Shown here: in pieces, positions 8,416 through 15,376 of the stretch
How positions within the stretch are numbered: the first letter of the stretch is position 1
Layout of the letters: each line of letters opens with the position of its first letter
Origin: Lachnoclostridium sp. UBA7122
Lineage (GTDB): Bacteria > Bacillota > Clostridia > Lachnospirales > Lachnospiraceae
DNA length: 22,036 bases
Assembly: GCA_002493085.1 (NCBI GenBank)
Contig: DKXQ01000028.1
Coordinates: 1 to 22,036 of the forward strand
Reading direction: 5' to 3'
The notes under the pieces: model-generated
Database searches by the model: none
The model's input: only the letters and a program-made list of their open reading frames with translations
Told to the model about the DNA's origin: nothing
Made by a program: the position numbers and the translations under genes

Positions 8416-9813
8416 ATGGCAGAATTAAATACAGGTAAGCTTACCCAGATTATCGGTGCTGTCCTGGATATCAAATTCCCGGAAGGGAAACTTCCAGAGA
8501 TTAATGATGCTATAAGCGTACCACTAAATGATGGTAAAAGGCTTGTAGTTGAAGTAGCACAGCACCTGGGTGACGATACTGTGCGCTGTATTGCCATGGG
8601 ACCCACGGACGGGCTTGTACGTGGCATGAAGGCTGTGGCAACAGGCGGGCCTATTAAAGTGCCAGTTGGTGAAGCAACCCTTGGACGTATGTTTAATGTG
8701 CTTGGTGAGCCAATTGATGAAAAGCCAGCCCCTGAAGGTGTGCAGTATGACCCAATCCACAGGAAAGCGCCAGCATTTGAAGAACAGTCTACAACAACAG
8801 AAATCCTTGAAACAGGCATAAAGGTTGTTGATTTGCTCTGCCCATACCAGAAAGGCGGCAAGACTGGTCTTTTTGGTGGTGCCGGTGTAGGCAAGACTGT
8901 GCTTATACAGGAACTTATAACAAATATTGCGCAGGAACACGGTGGATACTCAGTATTTACAGGTGTAGGAGAGCGCACACGTGAAGGTAACGACCTGTAT
9001 TATGAAATGATTGAATCAGGTGTTATCGACAAAACTACAATGGTGTTCGGGCAGATGAACGAGCCGCCTGGAGCACGTATGAGGGTAGGGCTTACAGGTC
9101 TTACAATGGCAGAAAACTTCCGTGACCGTTCAGGTAAGGATGTACTTCTGTTTATTGATAATATATTCCGTTTTACGCAGGCTGGTTCAGAGGTTTCAGC
9201 ACTGCTTGGGCGTATGCCTAGTGCAGTTGGCTACCAGCCTACACTCCAGACAGAGATGGGCGCACTCCAGGAGCGTATTACTTCAACAAAGAAAGGGTCT
9301 ATAACATCAGTACAGGCTGTATATGTACCTGCCGATGACCTTACCGACCCTGCTCCTGCTAATACATTTGCCCATCTGGATGCTACAACAGTTCTTTCAC
9401 GTTCGATATCAGAGCTTGGCATCTATCCGGCTGTAGACCCGCTTGAATCTACATCACGTATACTTGACCCTCATATAGTTGGTGAAGACCACTACAGGGT
9501 AGCACGTGGTGTGCAGGAGATACTGCAAAGATATAAAGAACTTCAGGATATTATTGCAATCCTTGGCATGGATGAACTTTCAGAAGATGACAAAATAGTA
9601 GTAAACAGGGCAAGAAAAGTGCAGAGGTTTTTATCACAGCCTTTCCATGTTGCAGAACAGTTTACAGGCCTTCCAGGCCAGTATGTGCCTGTCAGTGAAA
9701 CAGTACGTGGCTTCCAGGAGATACTTGACGGCAAGCATGACGATATACCAGAAAACCTCTTCCTCAATGCTGGCACAATAGATGAAGTAGTGCAGAGGGC
9801 AAACTCAAAATAG
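8416..9813 (+). CDS. atpD: F1Fo ATP synthase subunit beta (catalytic)
   Basis: The 465-residue catalytic subunit of F1. The Walker A motif GGAGVGKT is at 154-161, followed by GVGERTREGNDLY carrying the catalytic glutamate. The contact loop that couples gamma rotation reads DELSEDD. The C-terminal YVPVSETVRGFQEILDGK block is present. I place the start at 8416 because AAAAGGAG lies ten bases upstream; an in-frame start at 8383 would include that site in the coding region. Confidence 0.97.
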   Translation: MAELNTGKLTQIIGAVLDIKFPEGKLPEINDAISVPLNDGKRLVVEVAQHLGDDTVRCIAMGPTDGLVRGMKAVATGGPIKVPVGEATLGRMFNVLGEPIDEKPAPEGVQYDPIHRKAPAFEEQSTTTEILETGIKVVDLLCPYQKGGKTGLFGGAGVGKTVLIQELITNIAQEHGGYSVFTGVGERTREGNDLYYEMIESGVIDKTTMVFGQMNEPPGARMRVGLTGLTMAENFRDRSGKDVLLFIDNIFRFTQAGSEVSALLGRMPSAVGYQPTLQTEMGALQERITSTKKGSITSVQAVYVPADDLTDPAPANTFAHLDATTVLSRSISELGIYPAVDPLESTSRILDPHIVGEDHYRVARGVQEILQRYKELQDIIAILGMDELSEDDKIVVNRARKVQRFLSQPFHVAEQFTGLPGQYVPVSETVRGFQEILDGKHDDIPENLFLNAGTIDEVVQRANSK

Positions 9814-9829
9814 AAAGGGGGATATTAAT

Positions 9830-10240
9830 ATGGCTGACAAGACGTTTAACTTGCAGATTATCTCCCCTACCCGTGTATTCTTTGACGGTGATGCAGAAAT
9901 GGTAGAGATGAAAACTACAGAAGGTGAGATTGGTGTACTGGCCGGCCACATTCCTCTTACAGCAATACTTACACCAGGCGTACTCCGCATAAAGCAGCCA
10001 GATGGTAAAAAGGAAGCTGCACTTCACGATGGGTTTGTCAAAATCACAAAAAGCAAGGTCACTATCCTTGCTGAATCATGTGAATGGCCGGATGAGATAG
10101 ATGTAAACCGCGCTGAAGAAGCGAAACAGCGTGCAGAACGCCGGTTAAAAAGTGGTGAAAAATCTGTGGACATGATACGTGCTGAGCTTGCATTAAAAAA
10201 GGCACTGACAAGAATAGATATCGCAGGCAGATACAAGTAA
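9830..10240 (+). CDS. atpC: F1Fo ATP synthase subunit epsilon
   Basis: The 136-residue rotor and inhibitory subunit of F1. The N-terminal beta-sandwich carries TTEGEIGVLAGHIPL (about 29-43), the usual epsilon signature. A two-helix C-terminal domain begins near VNRAEEAKQRAERRL. Start preceded by AAAGGGGGAT. It is the last gene of the operon and is followed by a long inverted repeat. Confidence 0.95.
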   Translation: MADKTFNLQIISPTRVFFDGDAEMVEMKTTEGEIGVLAGHIPLTAILTPGVLRIKQPDGKKEAALHDGFVKITKSKVTILAESCEWPDEIDVNRAEEAKQRAERRLKSGEKSVDMIRAELALKKALTRIDIAGRYK

Positions 10241-10290
10241 ATAATTATAGCTGGTTATGCAATGATATAATTTGTTACTATAATTTATAT

Positions 10291-10343
10291 AATGGTCTGG
10301 CAAATCTGATATGAAAAACCATATCTGGAATTGCCAGACCATT
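10291..10343 (+). terminator. Long inverted repeat after the atp operon, probable terminator
   Basis: AATGGTCTGGCAA (10291-10303) pairs with TTGCCAGACCATT (10331-10343), and an inner TGATATG/CATATC pairing extends the stem. It lies about 50 bases after the atpC stop. The following sequence is A+T-rich but lacks a clean T run, so termination efficiency is uncertain. Confidence 0.55.
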
Positions 10344-10425
10344 AATATATTTGTTATTCATTCCCTTAAAACTGTCATTCATCCCAAAATGGCGAAAAAA
10401 GGTAGCTTTTCGCCGAAAATAGTTG

Positions 10426-10431
10426 TATAAT
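10426..10431 (+). promoter_or_regulatory. -10 element of a stand-alone RNA
   Basis: A perfect TATAAT lies seven bases before G10438, the start of a structured segment without a reading frame. The -35 position (TAGCTT, 10403-10408, 17-base spacing) is poor and falls inside a GGCGAAAA/TTTTCGCC inverted repeat (10391-10414) that could be an operator or an upstream terminator. Confidence 0.4.
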
Positions 10432-10437
10432 ACATTT

Positions 10438-10620
10438 GTATCGGGTAGATAAATAAAGTTTAGCTAAACTGAGTTGGTCTGTTTACAACGGATAAGAAAG
10501 TCTAAGATACATATGCCGTTTTAAAACAGGGGTCTATGGGGTGGATTGGTAGAAAGATAATTTCATGTAACTGACCGGATTAAAAATAAGCTGTATATCA
10601 AAAATTTACAGCTTATTTTT
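10438..10620 (+). ncRNA. Candidate ~183-nt structured non-coding RNA, class not assigned
   Basis: No gene fits this interval, yet it is highly structured and has a promoter-like -10 and a terminator. The 5' end AUCGGGU can pair imperfectly with ACCGGAU (10574-10580), closing the molecule. AGTTTAGCTAAACT (10457-10470) is a perfect palindrome. CTGTTT+AACGG (10479-10491) pairs with CCGTT+AAACAG (10516-10529), enclosing a 24-nt loop. GAAA/TTTC forms a small hairpin near 10551-10563. It precedes no plus-strand gene, so it is more likely a trans-acting RNA than a riboswitch. Size and end-to-end closure are compatible with 6S RNA or another stand-alone Firmicute RNA such as the raiA motif; I cannot decide between them. 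Confidence 0.5.
10582..10620. terminator. Bidirectional intrinsic terminator
   Basis: A perfect 14-bp stem (10582-10595 with 10607-10620) with an 11-base loop and A/T runs at both ends. On plus it ends the candidate RNA; on minus it lies 60 bases beyond the tenI stop and can end the thiazole operon. Confidence 0.75.
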
Positions 10621-10644
10621 ACGCCTGGCAGTACACAATAAATA

Positions 10645-10676
10645 GGGACATCTGTTGTCAGCAGATGCCCTTCTTT
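10645..10676. terminator. Second hairpin at the convergent boundary
   Basis: GGG(A)CATCTG pairs with CAGATGCCC and is followed on plus by TTCTTT. It directly abuts the stop codon of the minus-strand tenI-like gene. Probably a back-up terminator for read-through from either side. Confidence 0.5.
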
Positions 10677-10678
10677 AA

Positions 10679-11254
10679 TTATAATTCCATTCTCATAAAT
10701 CCTGACATCATACATATACCTGCTGCTCCTGCCTCAATGCATGATGCAGCATTTTCCATATCTATTCCGCCAATAGCATATACTGGAATATCTACAGTAC
10801 TGCAGATATCGTTAAGAAAAGCCAGTCCGCGTGGTGCAATACCTTTCTTACATCCAGTTTGAAATATATGCCCTGCTATAATATATGATGCTCCAAGTTT
10901 CTGTGCATCTGCTGCCTCTTCTCTTGAGTGGACAGACACACCAATTATATTAAATTTTTTCTTTTTACTTTCAGGCATCTGGTTAAATACAGAAAACGGA
11001 AGATGTATTCCATCTGCCCCTGTGTCTGCTGCCACATCTTGAAATAAATGCAATATACAGGCCACACAATTATCCCTGCATAAACGTATCACCTTTACAG
11101 CAAGCTCTTTATACTCATCTTCCTGCATATCTTTTTCCCTGAGAATAACAATATCAGGTTTATGGCAGCTTTTAAAAATCTTTACAAGCTGTGCATACAA
11201 ACTGCCATTGGCAAGATGCCGGTTTGTAACACATATCAATTTAGACTTTTCCAT
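10679..11254 (-). CDS. tenI: TenI-like thiazole tautomerase (ThiE/TenI superfamily)
   Basis: A 191-residue single-domain TIM barrel of the ThiE/TenI superfamily. LREKDM (38-43), GVSVHSREEA, and GHIFQTGCKKGIAPRG are seen; the last block resembles Bacillus TenI more than ThiE. The position where ThiE usually has HxGQxD reads DGIHLPFSVF (81-90), so the thiamine phosphate synthase signature is absent. TenI aromatises the thiazole product of ThiG. That role fits an operon that otherwise encodes only thiazole-ring enzymes. Databases may still label such proteins ThiE, and weak ThiE activity cannot be excluded. It lies 37 bases after thiH. The ATG is preceded by GAGGAAA. Confidence 0.7.
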   Translation of the reverse strand: MEKSKLICVTNRHLANGSLYAQLVKIFKSCHKPDIVILREKDMQEDEYKELAVKVIRLCRDNCVACILHLFQDVAADTGADGIHLPFSVFNQMPESKKKKFNIIGVSVHSREEAADAQKLGASYIIAGHIFQTGCKKGIAPRGLAFLNDICSTVDIPVYAIGGIDMENAASCIEAGAAGICMMSGFMRMEL

Positions 11255-11291
11255 ATATTTCCTCTATCTGTCTGATAAATAATAACAATAG

Positions 11292-12545
11292 TTATACATA
11301 GACATAGTCATTTAAGACAGGCTGGAGCCCTTCTGATGCTATATCACTATACATTTCGTCAAAGCTTCTTGCATCTGATATTTCAAACTGCTCATCTCCA
11401 GCATCTTCATCAATATATCCCTCATATTTACTTTCATGGTCACCTATTCCAGTGGACACTCCTGCTGAAACCTTTGTAGCAGCAATCTTTACTATGCCAT
11501 CCCTGAAATGCTTCTGCTCCCTTGATGATACTGTTATTCCTGCATATGGAAGAAAAATCCTGTATGCACAAATTACCTGGCAGAGTTCTTTTTCATGTAC
11601 ATCAAGCGGGTTAATCCTGTCATTATTGATAATTGGCCTTAATCTTGGACAGGAAAGAGAATACTCAGCATGTGGGTATTTTCTTTGTAAATAATATGCA
11701 TGCAGCGCTGTAGCAAGTGCATCTTTACGGAAATCCGCCAGTCCTAAAAGGGCAGAAAATGCAACGCCTCTCATACCTCCAATTATAGCACGCTCCTGTG
11801 CTTCAAATCTATAAGGAAATACTCTTTTATGTCCCATAAGGTGAAGAGTTTCATATTTATCTGAATCATATGTTTCCTGGAATACTGTTACATAATCTGC
11901 ACCACATTCATGAAGGTATCTATATTCATCACTGTTTACAGGATATATCTCAAGCCCCACATTCCTAAAATACTGGCTGGCCATTTTACAAGCCTCACCT
12001 ATGTAATTTATATCGCTCATTTTCCTGCTTTCCCCTGTAAGCAGAAGTATTTCTTCGATTCCTGAATCTGCGATGACTTTCATCTCATGCTCTATTTCCT
12101 GTGCATTTAGTTTTTTTCTGTTAATGTCATTATAACAGTTAAACCCGCAGTAAATACAGTAATTTTCACAGTAATTAGCAATATACAGTGGTGTAAACAT
12201 ATAAACTGTATTTCCAAAGTGTTTACTTGTCTCAGACTTCGCCTTTTGTGCCATCTGTTCAAGAAATGGCATTGCCGCAGGTGAAAGCAGCGCTTTAAAA
12301 TCCTCTATGCTGCATGTCTGGCTGTCCAGTGCACGCTTTACATCTGCTGCCGTATACTTTCCGTAGTCATATGATTTAACAGCACTTATGACTTTATCCA
12401 TAATATCAGATGAAATTCTTTCCATGCCCTCCATATATTCCATATGGTTTGTTCTGGCTGATGGATTATCTTCCAGCAAATGCTTATGCTTTAAAGCAGC
12501 CGTGCTTAACTTATCCGAATCTACAAAAAACTGGTTCTGTGCCAT
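11292..12545 (-). CDS. thiH: 2-iminoacetate synthase, radical SAM
   Basis: A 417-residue radical SAM enzyme that cleaves tyrosine to dehydroglycine (2-iminoacetate) for the thiazole ring. The cluster motif is C126-ENY-C130-IY-C133. KHFGNTVYMFTPLYIANYC, LLLTGE, FQETYD and the terminal GLQPVLNDY match ThiH along its length. The homologous enzyme HydG would have an extra cysteine motif at the C-terminus; none is present, so ThiH is preferred. The N-terminus is about 45 residues longer than the E. coli protein, but TGGAGG before this ATG supports the start. It lies between thiSG and the tenI-like gene, 38 and 37 bases away. Confidence 0.93.
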   Translation of the reverse strand: MAQNQFFVDSDKLSTAALKHKHLLEDNPSARTNHMEYMEGMERISSDIMDKVISAVKSYDYGKYTAADVKRALDSQTCSIEDFKALLSPAAMPFLEQMAQKAKSETSKHFGNTVYMFTPLYIANYCENYCIYCGFNCYNDINRKKLNAQEIEHEMKVIADSGIEEILLLTGESRKMSDINYIGEACKMASQYFRNVGLEIYPVNSDEYRYLHECGADYVTVFQETYDSDKYETLHLMGHKRVFPYRFEAQERAIIGGMRGVAFSALLGLADFRKDALATALHAYYLQRKYPHAEYSLSCPRLRPIINNDRINPLDVHEKELCQVICAYRIFLPYAGITVSSREQKHFRDGIVKIAATKVSAGVSTGIGDHESKYEGYIDEDAGDEQFEISDARSFDEMYSDIASEGLQPVLNDYVYV

Positions 12546-12583
12546 AACTAACCTCCATATCTGCTATCTTTGATATATTAGCT

Positions 12584-13546
12584 CTAGTCCCTGAGAAATC
12601 CTGTAAGCGGGTCAGACGCAGAAGCCCCGCGTTCAAGCACACGGCCAAGCCCGGCAAGATATGCACTCCTTCCTGCCTCTATAGCAGCCTTAAATGCCCC
12701 TGCCATTACAGGAATATCACCAGCAGTAGCAATAGCAGTATTTGCCATAATTGCTGCTGCACCCATTTCCATAGCTTCGCATGCCTGTGATGGTTTTCCT
12801 ATTCCTGCATCAACTATTACAGGCAAATCTATCTCATCTATCAATATCTGTATAAATTCTTTAGTGGCAAGACCTTTATTAGAGCCAATAGGGGAAGCAA
12901 GCGGCATAACGGCTGCTGCGCCTGCACTGGCAAGGTCTCTCGCAGCATAAAGGTCCGGGTACATATAAGGAAGTACAACAAAACCTTCATCCGCAAGCAT
13001 CTCTGTAGCTTTAATTGTCTCTGTATTATCTGGCAGCAGGTACTTGCTGTCCCTCATAATTTCAATTTTTACAAAGTTCCCACAGCCAAGTTCCCTTGAC
13101 ATCCTTGCAATCCTTACAGCCTCTTTTGCATCCCTTGCTCCAGATGTATTTGGCAGAAGTGTAACATTATCTGGTATATAGTCAAGTATATTTTCATTCT
13201 TTTTTGTATTTGTGCGGCGTACAGCAAGTGTAATAATCTCAGCACCTGCATTTTCTACAGCAGCTTTTATAAGCTCCATGGAATACTTGCCAGAGCCAAG
13301 TATAAAACGTGAATGAAATTTTTTGCCACCTAGCATAAAACTGTCACTTTCTTCTCCTCCGCCTACAAAACTTACAATTTCAACAATATCACCATCCGAA
13401 AGAACAGTCTCGCTGTATTTTGCCTTTGGAATAATCACTTCATTACACTCAACAGCTATGCCTTCAATTATATAGCCGTTTTCCTCAAGATATTCCTTCA
13501 GGCTTTTTCCTGCTGCATCAATGTTTTCTCCATTTATCTGTACCAT
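12584..13546 (-). CDS. thiG: ThiS-ThiG fusion, thiazole synthase with its sulfur-carrier domain
   Basis: A 320-residue fusion. Residues 1-64 are a ubiquitin-like ThiS domain ending VGGG (61-64). From about 71 a full ThiG TIM barrel follows: LGSGKY, the Schiff-base lysine region NFVKIEI (K160), VLPYMYPD, MPLASPIGS and VDAGIGKPSQA. ThiG condenses deoxyxylulose phosphate, iminoacetate and ThiS thiocarboxylate. ThiS normally carries sulfur on a free C-terminal Gly-Gly, which is internal here, so proteolytic release or another sulfur route must be invoked. An internal ATG (codon 71) has an SD-like GGCGGAGGAG, but about 17 bases away, which is too far to be convincing. AAAGGGGA precedes the main ATG. 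It is the first gene of the operon. Confidence 0.92.
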   Translation of the reverse strand: MVQINGENIDAAGKSLKEYLEENGYIIEGIAVECNEVIIPKAKYSETVLSDGDIVEIVSFVGGGEESDSFMLGGKKFHSRFILGSGKYSMELIKAAVENAGAEIITLAVRRTNTKKNENILDYIPDNVTLLPNTSGARDAKEAVRIARMSRELGCGNFVKIEIMRDSKYLLPDNTETIKATEMLADEGFVVLPYMYPDLYAARDLASAGAAAVMPLASPIGSNKGLATKEFIQILIDEIDLPVIVDAGIGKPSQACEAMEMGAAAIMANTAIATAGDIPVMAGAFKAAIEAGRSAYLAGLGRVLERGASASDPLTGFLRD

Positions 13547-13574
13547 TTAGAATCCCCTTTCCATATTTATAAAG

Positions 13575-13645
13575 CAAAAAATGCCACACAAAGAAACTAC
13601 ACCCGAGGTGGTGTACCCCTTTGTGTGGCATTATGCCTCACTCTG
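13575..13645 (-). promoter_or_regulatory. Candidate HMP-PP riboswitch ('thiS motif'), terminator-embedded
   Basis: The short leader between promoter and thiSG folds into one long hairpin. AATGCCACACAAAG pairs fully with CTTTGTGTGGCATT (13619-13632 with 13580-13593). An inner stem UACACC/GGUGUA closes an ACCUCG loop, with a GGG/GUUU segment between the two stems. A run of six T follows (13581-13576), so this is an intrinsic terminator ahead of the gene. The upstream GGCAUAAUGCC (13628-13638) forms an alternative small stem that would remove the base of the terminator. A ligand-binding fold built into the terminator, upstream of thiS, is the known architecture of the HMP-PP riboswitch. I identify it by architecture and gene context, not by alignment. 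Confidence 0.65.
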
Positions 13646-13651
13646 TCTAAT

Positions 13652-13680
13652 ATATTACTATTTACAAGAAAATAAGTCAA
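13652..13680 (-). promoter_or_regulatory. Promoter of the thiSG-thiH-tenI operon
   Basis: On the minus strand TTGACT (13680-13675), a 17-base spacer, then TAATAT (13657-13652). The start site would fall near 13646, giving a leader of about 100 bases that consists almost wholly of the riboswitch hairpin and ribosome binding site. Confidence 0.75.
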
Positions 13681-13716
13681 GATATAATTACAAGAAAAAT
13701 GGCGCTGAAAAACCCG

Positions 13717-13743
13717 TATTTTTGGCAAAAAACATGCCAAAAA
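13717..13743. other. Stem-loop in the divergent intergenic region
   Basis: TTTTTGGCA and TGCCAAAAA form a 9-bp stem with a short A-rich loop, upstream of the thi promoter and of the next plus-strand gene. It could bind a regulator or be the remnant of a terminator. The rest of 13744-13894 is A+T-rich, with TATAAT at 13784-13789 but no properly spaced -35. Confidence 0.4.
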
Positions 13744-13894
13744 TCCTCGAATTTAATTGACGGTGAATAGTAACAATTTTCTCTATAATGTTGTCGTTTT
13801 ATAAAGATTACATATGTTATACTTATATTATTACAAAGTATAAAATTGAATTATGCATTGAAAACTGGATTAAACAATGATGGAGGATTTTAAA

Positions 13895-14350
13895 ATGAAT
13901 AACGCAGACAACTTAAAGAAAGATTATATTTACAAAGAAGCTATAGAAAGAATGGAGCTGCTTGGCATTAATAATGAGCATCGCAGATTATTTACAACCA
14001 ACAAAAAATTTATAAAAACAGCTGTTGACCATGATAAAAAAATAATCCGTAAAATGGAAGCTACATATGAAGAAACCCAGATGGTTCAAAAGTGGGAAAA
14101 GGAAAACAACAGTATTGTTTATTATTTAATCCAAGATAACGGCCTGTGGCCAGATGGATGCACATTTCTACGATATACTTTACTTTATGTAGATGCCTGT
14201 ACAAAAGATTATAAAATGGTTAAAGAAGATTGTATCCTAAAATATGGAACAGTTCCAGCATATATAATCAATATAGAAGATTCCCGTTATTCAGAATATG
14301 GAGAAATATTATTTATGAATGTAAATGGATTTTTAGCCAATATATCATGA
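13895..14350 (+). CDS. Uncharacterised 151-aa protein, first gene of the FliG_C/nuclease cassette
   Basis: I do not recognise this family. The protein is soluble, with no signal peptide or membrane segment. The first ~70 residues are charged and helical in character; the second half is aromatic and beta-like, with NSIVYYLIQDNGLWPDG, CTFLRYTLLYVDA and YGTVPAYIINIEDSRYSEYG. TGGAGGA at eight bases supports the ATG at 13895 over the ATGs at 13877 and 13880. It is co-directional with the next two genes, 38 bases upstream of the FliG_C gene, so the three probably form one transcript. It may be a partner or an immunity-like protein, but nothing in the sequence proves either. Confidence 0.7.
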   Translation: MNNADNLKKDYIYKEAIERMELLGINNEHRRLFTTNKKFIKTAVDHDKKIIRKMEATYEETQMVQKWEKENNSIVYYLIQDNGLWPDGCTFLRYTLLYVDACTKDYKMVKEDCILKYGTVPAYIINIEDSRYSEYGEILFMNVNGFLANIS

Positions 14351-14388
14351 CTATTAAAAAATGACGATATTATTTGAGGAGGATGCTT

Positions 14389-15327
14389 ATGAACCAGATA
14401 TTTTTTATAGAACTTAAACAGAAATGTGATGAAATTAAAAATGATGCTAATAATACAGAAAAAATTAACCAGGTAATAAAAGCTTATGATACAATTTTAC
14501 ACTTTACTAATGTAGCAAGGCAAGAGGGGCTTCTGGCACTTGAAGAGGAAATGTCAGGACTTGGTACAGGCAGTGAACCAGATTTATTTTTTAAATTTAT
14601 GATTATGATGGTTATTGATGGAACTGAGCCAGTATTTATAGAAGAAGCAGGCATGAACAGATGCATTGCATTTAATCTTCCTTCTTATGATGGCCTTATT
14701 AATCTTATGTATTTTAAGGGTGCAGCCATGATCCAGGCAGGTAATAATCCAATGCTGGCCAGATGCCTTCTGGAAACTATGATGCCTCCTGATATATTGA
14801 GGGTTTTAAAACATAGAGAGCATGAAAATGCATTGCCAGAGGTTTCTGAAAAGGTGCAGAAGGAAAATAATTTAATTGCCAGTCTTTGTAAGGAAAATGA
14901 CAAAACCGATGAACATGACTATTCAATAGTTGGACAACTGGCGGTTACGGCAGAAAGATTATCTGATAAGGAGATGCAAAGAATGTTAAGAGAGATAGAC
15001 AATAATACCCTTTCTGTGGCTATGAAAGGACTTCCTGGAACAGCCAGAAAAAAGTTCTTTGATAACTTATCATCCAGACTTGGATATATGATTGCAGAAA
15101 ATATAGTTTTTATGGGACCTGTCCGGCTAAAAGATGTGGAAGAATCATGTGCTAAGATTATGAAGATATATATGCAATTAGCTGATAGTGGTGAGATAAT
15201 TTCCTCAGATACCGAAAACGCAAAACTTGTTTTGGACATTTATGAAACAGCGCAGAAACAAAATAAAGAAATAAAAGAAAAATATAATATGATAAAACAA
15301 CTGATTGATAAAATTTATAATGACTAA
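14389..15327 (+). CDS. Soluble hybrid protein: MotA-like segment joined to a FliG C-terminal domain
   Basis: A 312-residue protein without membrane helices. Residues 43-52 read ARQEGLLALE, and 75-81 VIDGTEP follows at the spacing seen in the cytoplasmic region of the flagellar stator MotA. After a variable linker (about 140-190), residues 194-271 closely match FliG_C: MQRMLREID (196-204), AMKG (211-214), FMGPVRLKDVEE (241-252) and a final GEI. The charged torque residues of FliG appear largely kept (K213, R230, E237, R246). No flagellar gene lies nearby, and the FliG N-terminal and middle domains are missing. The C-terminal tail is Lys/Glu-rich and may be coiled coil. GAGGAGG precedes the ATG at 14389. 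Function unknown; a rotor-like or scaffold role is speculation. Confidence 0.75.
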   Translation: MNQIFFIELKQKCDEIKNDANNTEKINQVIKAYDTILHFTNVARQEGLLALEEEMSGLGTGSEPDLFFKFMIMMVIDGTEPVFIEEAGMNRCIAFNLPSYDGLINLMYFKGAAMIQAGNNPMLARCLLETMMPPDILRVLKHREHENALPEVSEKVQKENNLIASLCKENDKTDEHDYSIVGQLAVTAERLSDKEMQRMLREIDNNTLSVAMKGLPGTARKKFFDNLSSRLGYMIAENIVFMGPVRLKDVEESCAKIMKIYMQLADSGEIISSDTENAKLVLDIYETAQKQNKEIKEKYNMIKQLIDKIYND

Positions 15328-15376
15328 TTGGAATAAGTATATTTTTTGTATACCAAGAAGAAAGGAAACAACAGCT

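Noticed and set aside
8358..8978. Long minus-strand open frame inside atpD
   Set aside because: It is a shadow of the beta subunit gene, with no ribosome binding site and no protein-like features.
10438..10620. T-box leader (GGGGUGG resembles part of the T-box sequence)
   Set aside because: No full T-box or specifier structure can be made, and no gene follows on that strand.
11292..12545. HydG ([FeFe]-hydrogenase maturase) as identity of the radical SAM gene
   Set aside because: No C-terminal cysteine motif for the second cluster, and the neighbours are thiSG and tenI.
13575..13645. TPP riboswitch upstream of thiSG
   Set aside because: The leader is only about 100 bases and lacks the conserved CUGAGA and ACCUGAUCUGG-type elements; the compact terminator-embedded hairpin fits the HMP-PP class instead.
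13717..13743. Rho-independent terminator
   Set aside because: There is no gene directly upstream on either strand for it to end, and no T run follows the stem.
14389..15327. Part of a flagellar operon
   Set aside because: No other flagellar or chemotaxis genes in 22 kb, and the protein lacks the FliG N and middle domains and the MotA membrane helices.
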